A DNA stretch of 64,000 nucleotides, taken from contig NZ_LT906447.1 of the NCBI RefSeq assembly GCF_900186985.1, positions 1,426,001-1,490,000 on the forward strand, in the 5' to 3' direction. The notes under the pieces are model-generated. The model did no database searches. It saw only the letters and a list, made by a program, of their open reading frames with translations, and was not told the DNA's origin. Of this stretch, positions 57,692 through 64,000 are shown piece after piece (position 1 is the first letter of the stretch; each line of letters starts with the position of its first letter). The DNA is from Staphylococcus piscifermentans (lineage in GTDB: Bacteria > Bacillota > Bacilli > Staphylococcales > Staphylococcaceae). The position numbers were made by a program, and so were the translations under genes.

Positions 57692-58825
57692 ATGATTAAT
57701 GAACAACGATTACTCGATACATTTTTAGAACTCGTACAAATTGATTCAGAGACGGGTCATGAAGAACTTATTCAACCAATATTAAAAGAAAAATTTCAAA
57801 ATTTAGGTCTTGATGTTAAAGAAGACCACGCTAGCGAACAACCAGGATTAGGCGCAAACAACTTAGTATGTACACTGCCAGCACATAAAGATGCTTCTAA
57901 TCAAATCGATAAAATTTATTTCACTAGCCATATGGATACTGTGATTCCTGGTATTAGCGTTAAACCTATCGTTAAAGATGATGGCTATATCTATTCAGAT
58001 GGCACAACTGTGCTTGGTGCAGACGATAAGGCTGGATTGGCTGCAATCTTTGAGTTAATCAGAACTCTAAAAGAACAAGATATCCAACACGGCCAAATTC
58101 AATTTGTAATTACAGTTGGAGAGGAATCAGGATTATTAGGTGCTAAAGCTTTAAATCCTGATTTATTAGATGCCCAGTTTGGTTATGCTGTAGATGCAAG
58201 TGCGCCAGTAGGTACTACAGTTCTAGGAGCGCCTACACAAATGAAAATTGCAGCAGTTATTCATGGTAAGAAAGCACACGCAAGTACGCCGAACAAAGGA
58301 GTCAGTGCCATTAATATTGCCGCTAAAGCAGTCAGCAAGATGAAATTAGGACAAATTGATGAAGAGACAACTGCTAATATCGGCAGTTTTCATGGCGGTT
58401 CTGTAACTAATATTGTTGCAGATGAAGTGACATTGCATGCAGAAGCACGTTCTCATTCTCCTCAAAAAATCAAAACACAAATCCAACACATGAAAGAAGT
58501 TTTTGAAGAAACAGCAGAAAAATACGGCTGTACAGCAGACGTTGAAGTCGAAGAAAGTTATCAAGGATTTAAAGTATCTGAAGATGCAGAAGTGACACAA
58601 ATTGCCATAGAAAGTGCCAAAGAACTTCAATTGAGCGGAAATACAGTAATTTCTGGTGGCGGATCAGACGGAAATATAATCAACGCTTTAGGTATTCCAA
58701 CTGTTATACTTGGAATTGGCTATGAAAATATTCATACTACCGAAGAAAGAATGGAAATTAAATCATTAAATTTATTAGCACAACAACTTATTAATATTGT
58801 TAAAATCGTCAGTCATACAAAGTAA
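57692..58825 (+). CDS. M20 family metallopeptidase (PepT-like)
   Basis: The 377-residue enzyme has the dizinc pattern of M20 peptidases: TSHMDTVIPG near residue 88, GADDKAGLAA near 110, VGEESGLLGA near 147, and a dimerisation lid (about 185-295). It is close to the PepT-like group that trims tripeptides. AGAAAGGGG precedes the ATG. It is a stand-alone gene before gnd. Confidence 0.9.
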   Translation: MINEQRLLDTFLELVQIDSETGHEELIQPILKEKFQNLGLDVKEDHASEQPGLGANNLVCTLPAHKDASNQIDKIYFTSHMDTVIPGISVKPIVKDDGYIYSDGTTVLGADDKAGLAAIFELIRTLKEQDIQHGQIQFVITVGEESGLLGAKALNPDLLDAQFGYAVDASAPVGTTVLGAPTQMKIAAVIHGKKAHASTPNKGVSAINIAAKAVSKMKLGQIDEETTANIGSFHGGSVTNIVADEVTLHAEARSHSPQKIKTQIQHMKEVFEETAEKYGCTADVEVEESYQGFKVSEDAEVTQIAIESAKELQLSGNTVISGGGSDGNIINALGIPTVILGIGYENIHTTEERMEIKSLNLLAQQLINIVKIVSHTK

Positions 58826-58900
58826 AGTTTGAATGAGTGAGGAAGACTCTGAATTGTGTTACAATGAGGTAGAAAATTTTTAATAAGAGAGGTAAGTAAT

Positions 58901-60310
58901 ATGACGCAACAAATAGGTGTAGTCGGCTTAGCCGTAATGGGTAAAAACTTAGCTTGGAATATTGAATCACGTGGTTATTCAGTATCAGTTTACAACCGTT
59001 CAAAAGAAAAAACAGAACAAATGGTTGAAGAATCTAAAGGTAAAAATATTCACCCCACATATTCTTTAGAAGAATTCGTCAACTCATTAGAACGTCCACG
59101 CAAAATTTTATTAATGGTTAAAGCAGGTCCAGCTACTGATGCTACTATTGAAGGCTTATTACCATTATTAGATGATGGAGATATCTTAATAGATGGAGGT
59201 AATACTAACTATCAAGATACAATCCGCAGAAATAAAGCACTAGCTGAAAGTGGTATCAACTTTATCGGTACAGGTGTATCCGGTGGTGAAGTAGGTGCTT
59301 TGACAGGCCCTTCAATTATGCCTGGCGGACAAAAAGAAGCCTACGACAAAGTATCTGATATTTTAGAAGCAATTTCTGCTAAAGCAGAAGACGGTGCACC
59401 TTGTGTCACTTATATCGGCCCAGACGGAGCTGGTCACTATGTAAAAATGGTGCATAATGGTATTGAATACGCTGACATGCAATTAATTGCTGAAAGCTAT
59501 GCACTTATGAAAGATGCTTTACACATGTCTCATACTGAAATTGCTAAAACATTCAAAGAATGGAACCAAGGTGAACTTGATAGCTATCTTATCGAAATCA
59601 CTGGAGAAATCTTCAATAAACTAGATGAAGACGGCACACCATTAGTTGAAAAAGTAATGGATAAAGCTGGCCAAAAAGGAACAGGCAAATGGACTTCAAT
59701 CAATGCTTTAGAATTAGGTGTTCCTTTAACAATAATCACTGAATCAGTATTTGCACGCTTCATCTCTTCAATGAAAGAAGAACGTGTGAAAGCTTCTCAA
59801 CAATTAGAAGGACCTTCACCTCAATTTAATGGAGATAAAGAAGCATTCTTAGAAAAAATCCGCAAAGCATTATACATGAGTAAAATCTGTTCATATGCTC
59901 AAGGATTTGCTCAAATGCGTAAAGCAAGTGAAGAACACGATTGGAACTTGCAACTTGGTGATTTGGCTATGATTTGGAGAGAAGGTTGCATTATCCGTGC
60001 ACAGTTCTTGCAAAAAATCAAAGATGCTTATGACAATAACGCTGATTTACACAATTTATTACTTGACCCTTACTTCAAAGAGGTCGTTACAAATTATCAA
60101 TCAGCACTCCGCGATGTTGTAGCTGAAAGCGTAGTAAATGGTGTTCCAACTCCAGGATTTGCTGCAAGTATCAATTACTATGACAGCTATCGCTCAGAAA
60201 ACTTACCTGCAAACTTAATCCAAGCACAACGTGATTACTTCGGTGCACACACTTACCAACGTAAAGACCAAGAAGGTACTTTCCATACACATTGGGCAGA
60301 GGAAAAATAA
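58901..60310 (+). CDS. gnd: 6-phosphogluconate dehydrogenase (decarboxylating)
   Basis: Gnd makes ribulose-5-phosphate, CO2 and NADPH in the oxidative pentose-phosphate pathway. The 469-residue product has the Rossmann start [24 protein letters not shown] pattern, [21 protein letters not shown], the active-site [16 protein letters not shown], and the C-terminal tail that reaches into the partner subunit. zwf, encoding the first enzyme of the pathway, is 1.1 kb away on the opposite strand. Confidence 0.97.
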   Translation: MTQQIGVVGLAVMGKNLAWNIESRGYSVSVYNRSKEKTEQMVEESKGKNIHPTYSLEEFVNSLERPRKILLMVKAGPATDATIEGLLPLLDDGDILIDGGNTNYQDTIRRNKALAESGINFIGTGVSGGEVGALTGPSIMPGGQKEAYDKVSDILEAISAKAEDGAPCVTYIGPDGAGHYVKMVHNGIEYADMQLIAESYALMKDALHMSHTEIAKTFKEWNQGELDSYLIEITGEIFNKLDEDGTPLVEKVMDKAGQKGTGKWTSINALELGVPLTIITESVFARFISSMKEERVKASQQLEGPSPQFNGDKEAFLEKIRKALYMSKICSYAQGFAQMRKASEEHDWNLQLGDLAMIWREGCIIRAQFLQKIKDAYDNNADLHNLLLDPYFKEVVTNYQSALRDVVAESVVNGVPTPGFAASINYYDSYRSENLPANLIQAQRDYFGAHTYQRKDQEGTFHTHWAEEK

Positions 60311-60320
60311 TTAATAAGGC

Positions 60321-60356
60321 AAAAAGCACGGTTGAAAAATTTCAACCGTGCTTTTT
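60321..60356. terminator. Bidirectional terminator between gnd and the AraC-type gene
   Basis: AAAAAGCACGGTTGAAA pairs perfectly with TTTCAACCGTGCTTTTT (17 bp including the A/T arms). Confidence 0.93.
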
Positions 60357-60360
60357 CTAT

Positions 60361-61224
60361 TTAATCATTCGTAATATCTGGGTCGATCGGCAACCATAAT
60401 TGTATTTTAGTAAAAGGATCTTCAAATGAAATATCAAATGGATAAATTTCAACATATAAACTATTAAGCTCGTAAGGTAAGGTCAATTGCAATCTCGTCT
60501 CAATATAGTGCCATGCTTCATTTACCGCGAAATCAATTTCTCCTTGCAAATTAAATTTAGCATACTGTCTCGATGGTAAGTAGCGACTCTCTAAATGGGC
60601 AGGATAACGTTCACTTGGTACGCCGGCAAAAATCTCAGCACCGTTATCTAACGGACACTTAACAACAAATAATTCATGCGGACTCATATCATTATATCTT
60701 TGGAGTTCTTTAATTCTACCGCTATCCAGCAAGTCTTCAATAAAATCTGCCACTACAAATGGATTGCTTAAATCTTCTGTATTGATAAAACGGGCATAGC
60801 CTACTAATGTATAGGAATCAGATGTTTCTAACCGATATGTATATGGCGGAGCATCTGTTGTAGTTATTTTTATATATAGACGTTTTTGCATGCGTAATTC
60901 ATCTTCTTTTACCTTTGCTTGAATCGGCGATACTCCATGATAGTCGCTGAAAGCGTTCGCAAAAGCATTTGTATCTTCATAATGATATTTTTTAGCAATA
61001 TCGACTAAACGATATGAACCTTGAATAACATCTTCTGCTGCCTTAGTTAGTTTTCTAGCTTCTGCATATTCACTTGGAGACTGACCCACAATCATTTTAA
61101 AAGACTGATCAAGATGCATGGGAGAAAGACCGACGTAATCACTCAATTCTTGCAAATGGAAAGGCTCAATGACGCGATCTTCGATATAAACAATTGCCTG
61201 CTGAATTTGCTTGATAACGTCCAA
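60361..61224 (-). CDS. AraC family regulator with GyrI-like effector domain
   Basis: The 287-residue protein has an N-terminal AraC HTH pair (about 8-105; LQELSDYVGLSPMHLDQSFK and VDIAKKYHYEDTNAFANAFSDYHGVSP) and a C-terminal GyrI/Rob-like ligand domain (about 115-285). Such regulators sense small organic ligands. I prefer TTG 61224, because AGGAG lies 8 nt upstream; GTG 61233 directly abuts that site. Target genes cannot be told from this region; zwf lies upstream on the same strand. Confidence 0.88.
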   Translation of the reverse strand: MDVIKQIQQAIVYIEDRVIEPFHLQELSDYVGLSPMHLDQSFKMIVGQSPSEYAEARKLTKAAEDVIQGSYRLVDIAKKYHYEDTNAFANAFSDYHGVSPIQAKVKEDELRMQKRLYIKITTTDAPPYTYRLETSDSYTLVGYARFINTEDLSNPFVVADFIEDLLDSGRIKELQRYNDMSPHELFVVKCPLDNGAEIFAGVPSERYPAHLESRYLPSRQYAKFNLQGEIDFAVNEAWHYIETRLQLTLPYELNSLYVEIYPFDISFEDPFTKIQLWLPIDPDITND

Positions 61225-61310
61225 ACTTTTCACTCCTAAAATTACCGTAAATTACTTTTGCTTTTTATTATACCGCATTTCCTAATATTTTTCCTTTAAA
61301 AAAGGGTTAA

Positions 61311-61355
61311 AGAATAGACAAGCCTGCGCAAAAAATAAGCACAAACTTGTCTATA
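61311..61355 (-). terminator. Terminator after zwf
   Basis: On the minus strand TATAGACAAG pairs with CTTGTCTATT, followed by a T-containing tract (CTTTAACCCTTTTTT). Confidence 0.7.
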
Positions 61356-61381
61356 TTTAGTATTAACTCTTTAATTGTTAA

Positions 61382-62866
61382 TTAATGAATATCGTCCCAC
61401 CAATGGAAACCGTCACGACTTAATAATAACTCACTGTCCAATGGTCCATTAGTTCCTGATTTATAGTTAGGGAATTCTGGAATCACTTGATCCCATTCTT
61501 CTTGAATTGCATCCACAAATTTCCATGTTGATTTTAATTCTTCCCAATGTGTAAAGTTTGTTGCATCGCCTTTTAGGCAATCGAACAATAAGTTTTCATA
61601 TGCGTCTACTGTATTCATTTTATCTTGAGCACTCATAGAGTAAGAAAGTTGAACGGGTTCTGTTTCAATACCTTGTACATTTTTCTTAGCATTTAAATGC
61701 AGAGAGACACCTTCATTAGGTTGAATATTAATCACAAGCAAGTTTGAATCTAAGTGTTTATCTTTTTCATAATATAAATTCATTGGAACTTCTTTAAATT
61801 CAACTACAACCTGAATAGATTTACGTTTCATTCTTTTACCAGTTCGAATATAAAATGGTACGCCTGCCCATCTGAAGTTATCAATCATCACTTTACCTGA
61901 AACGAAAGTAGGGGTATCAGAATCATCTGCTACACGATCTTCTTCTCTATAACCGACTACAGATTGACCATTGATTTCTCCTTCACCATATTGTCCTCTG
62001 ACAAAGTTAGTTCTTACATCTTCAGCACCAAGAGGGTGTAGTGATTTAAGTACTTTAACTTTTTCAGCGCGAATGTCAGCACTGTTCAGACTAATAGGCG
62101 GCTCCATTGCTAATAATGCTACCATTTGCAACATGTGGTTTTGAACCATATCTTTCAAAGCACCACTTGTTTCATAATAACCGCCACGATCTTCAACACC
62201 GAGAACTTCGGATGAAGTAACTTGGATATTAGAAATATATTTATTGTTCCATAATGGTTCAAACATAGCATTTGCAAATCTTAAAACTTCTATATTTTGT
62301 ACCATATCTTTACCTAAATAATGGTCGATACGATAAATTTCTTCTTCTTTGAATGATTTACGGATTTGTTTATTTAACTTTTCTGCTGAAGCTAAATCAC
62401 TACCGAAAGGTTTTTCAATAACTAATCGTTTAAATCCACGTGTTTTAGTCAACCCTGAGGATTTCAAATAATCAGTAACTACGCCGAAGAAGTTAGGAGC
62501 CATTGCTAAGTAGAAGAGACGGTTGCCTTCTAAACCAAATTCAGAATCTAATTGATTACTGAATTGCAATAATTCGTCATAACTTTGTTCGTCACTAACA
62601 TCATGTTTAAAGTAGAATACATGTTCCATAAATTGATCAAGATGTTTTGTATCTTTTACGTGAGCTTGTATTGATGCTTTAACTTGTTTGCGAAATTCAT
62701 CGTTAGAATAATCTCGCCGGCCAATACCAATGATTGCAACATGTTGATCTAAATTATCTTGTTGGTATAGGTGAAAGAGCGATGGAAAAAGTTTGCGATG
62801 ACTTAAATCGCCGGTTGCTCCAAATATTGTAATCAAACATGGTATATGCTTTCTTTTATTACTCAA
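61382..62866 (-). CDS. zwf: Glucose-6-phosphate 1-dehydrogenase
   Basis: Zwf starts the oxidative pentose-phosphate pathway. The 494-residue product has the NADP fold GATGDLSHRKLFPSLF, the catalytic RIDHYLGK and RWAGVPFYIRTGKRM. The start is TTG 62866 (MSNKRKH) with GAGG 9 nt upstream. It is divergent from rnz. Confidence 0.97.
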   Translation of the reverse strand: MSNKRKHIPCLITIFGATGDLSHRKLFPSLFHLYQQDNLDQHVAIIGIGRRDYSNDEFRKQVKASIQAHVKDTKHLDQFMEHVFYFKHDVSDEQSYDELLQFSNQLDSEFGLEGNRLFYLAMAPNFFGVVTDYLKSSGLTKTRGFKRLVIEKPFGSDLASAEKLNKQIRKSFKEEEIYRIDHYLGKDMVQNIEVLRFANAMFEPLWNNKYISNIQVTSSEVLGVEDRGGYYETSGALKDMVQNHMLQMVALLAMEPPISLNSADIRAEKVKVLKSLHPLGAEDVRTNFVRGQYGEGEINGQSVVGYREEDRVADDSDTPTFVSGKVMIDNFRWAGVPFYIRTGKRMKRKSIQVVVEFKEVPMNLYYEKDKHLDSNLLVINIQPNEGVSLHLNAKKNVQGIETEPVQLSYSMSAQDKMNTVDAYENLLFDCLKGDATNFTHWEELKSTWKFVDAIQEEWDQVIPEFPNYKSGTNGPLDSELLLSRDGFHWWDDIH

Positions 62867-63005
62867 GATTCAAAACCTCAATTCTTAATAAGTTATGCTA
62901 TTATTATAGACTATGCAGAAATGTTATAACACATTTTTGCTTAAATTTGTACGTGAACGCTGATATATTATTATGGTACACTTACGAATAGAGAGGAGCG
63001 TTGTT

Positions 63006-63926
63006 ATGGAAATTACATTTCTCGGTACAGGCGCCGCTTTGCCGACCAAAGAACGCAATACACAAGCTATAGCGCTCAACTTGGAACCATATTCTAATTC
63101 TATCTGGCTCTTTGATGCAGGGGAAGGGACACAACATCAAATTCTGCATCATTCTATTAAACTCGGAAAAATTAATCATATCTTTATAACGCATATGCAT
63201 GGCGATCATATCTATGGATTGCCAGGCATATTGACCAGTCGTTCTTTCCAAGGCGGCGAAAATAAACCTTTAACAATAGTAGGTCCTAGAGGTATCAAAG
63301 AATACATTGAGATCACACTGCAAGCTTCACTTTCACGTTTGAATTATCCAATTACCTTTATTGAAATTGATGAACAGTTGCATTACCAACATGAAGGCAT
63401 TACAGTTACTGCGTACCATCTGAATCATGGTGTACCTTCGTTCGGTTATCGTATTGAAGCACCGACTACACCAGGAAAAATAAATGTTGCTGCCTTACGT
63501 GAAATTGGAATGGAACCTGGACCAAAATATCAAGAAGTAAAAGATTCTGAGACCTTTATTTTCAATGATAAAATCTATCAATCTTCAGAATTTAAAGGGG
63601 AAGCAAAAGTTGGTCCGAAAATCGCAATTTTCGGAGATACAATGCCGTGTGAAAATGAACTTAAAATCGCACACGGAGTCGATGTTCTTGTCCATGAATC
63701 TACATATATAGATGGCGATAGAACATTAGCAGATAACCATCATCATAGTCATATTGCTGACGTTTTATCTTTGCTAGAAGAATCAGAAGCGAAACAAGCA
63801 TTATTAAATCATATCAGCAATCGTTACAATCTAAATGATATAGATAAGCTCTATGCTGAGTTACAGAATCAATACCCAGATTTAAAATTTAAATTTGTCA
63901 GAGATTTTGATACTTTTACAATCTAA
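63006..63926 (+). CDS. rnz: Ribonuclease Z
   Basis: RNase Z cuts the 3' trailer from tRNA precursors without an encoded CCA. The 306-residue product has the zinc motif His63-x-His65-x-Asp67-His68 ([13 protein letters not shown]), FGYRIE and [11 protein letters not shown] 63006 follows GAGAGGAGCG; the longer reading from 62973 lacks a ribosome-binding site. TTGTAC (62947-62952) with TATTAT (62969-62974) is a possible promoter. Confidence 0.96.
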   Translation: MEITFLGTGAALPTKERNTQAIALNLEPYSNSIWLFDAGEGTQHQILHHSIKLGKINHIFITHMHGDHIYGLPGILTSRSFQGGENKPLTIVGPRGIKEYIEITLQASLSRLNYPITFIEIDEQLHYQHEGITVTAYHLNHGVPSFGYRIEAPTTPGKINVAALREIGMEPGPKYQEVKDSETFIFNDKIYQSSEFKGEAKVGPKIAIFGDTMPCENELKIAHGVDVLVHESTYIDGDRTLADNHHHSHIADVLSLLEESEAKQALLNHISNRYNLNDIDKLYAELQNQYPDLKFKFVRDFDTFTI

Positions 63927-63982
63927 AAAGAACCGCTGAAGCAGAGGATGAATAGATTCAACTCTTTTTAGCGGTTCTTCAT
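63927..63982 (+). terminator. Hairpin after rnz
   Basis: AAGAACCGCT pairs with AGCGGTTCTT, enclosing AGAG/CTCT and TGAAT/ATTCA stems. The T tract after it is weak. Confidence 0.7.
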
Positions 63983-64000
63983 ATATATTATTCTTTATTT

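Overview
The window is a low-GC Firmicute chromosome segment that I assign to Staphylococcus. Protein sequences and gene order (floA, phoH-ybeY-dgkA-cdd-era-recO, glyS, ccpN-ppsR-dnaG-sigA-trmK, zur-sodA-pbp3, comG-aroK-gcv, acc-nusB-xse-ispA-argR-recN, bkd, gnd-zwf-rnz) follow the conserved staphylococcal core. It is not a plain S. aureus layout: a ptb-buk pair sits between recN and lpd, and a TnpB element sits in front of floA. A coagulase-negative species, perhaps near the S. carnosus/simulans group, is my guess; the sequence alone does not settle it.

Layout. 1-4.3 kb: end of rpsU, then an nfeD-floA membrane operon split by a solo tnpB element with a foldable 3' region (candidate omega RNA). 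4.4-8.4 kb: phoH-ybeY-dgkA-cdd-era-recO, for ribosome assembly, RNA maturation, lipid recycling and repair. 8.4-10 kb: glyS on the minus strand behind a T-box leader, divergent from ccpN. 10-18.9 kb: ccpN-ppsR, the primase/sigma macromolecular-synthesis cluster dnaG-sigA, a strongly structured RNA segment, then trmK-nif3-cshB-nfo. 18.9-21.9 kb: a zinc-uptake operon (znuC-znuB-zur) behind a near-perfect Zur box, and sodA. 22-28.4 kb: pbp3, 5-FCL, rhomboid, yqgQ, glcK, yqgV, yqgX. 28.4-32.7 kb: comGA-GG competence pseudopilus operon and aroK. 32.6-36.8 kb: glycine riboswitch and the glycine cleavage genes gcvT-gcvPA-gcvPB. 36.9-39.3 kb: rhodanese-like protein, lipM (lipoylation, which serves both the glycine cleavage and the branched-chain complexes), a small membrane protein and a lipoprotein. 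39.4-48.8 kb: pepP-efp, accB-accC, yqhY-nusB-xseA-xseB-ispA, argR-recN. 48.8-56.3 kb: ptb-buk-lpd-bkdA1-bkdA2-bkdB, a branched-chain keto-acid dehydrogenase locus with an acyl-phosphate shunt, and a bacilliredoxin. 56.3-64 kb: an aromatic-acid-exporter-like protein, a tiny prli42-like gene missed by length cut-offs, an M20 peptidase, gnd, an AraC/GyrI regulator, zwf and rnz.

Most of the window is ordinary housekeeping DNA. The parts that deserve a second look are non-coding or concern gene starts: a four-helix RNA after sigA; a two-copy intergenic RNA-like element with identical internal-loop sizes and a covarying stem; the comGA ribosome-binding site buried in a terminator-like hairpin; a ccpN gene whose only plausible full-length start is ATA; and a tnpB element that separates floA from its apparent original ribosome-binding site.
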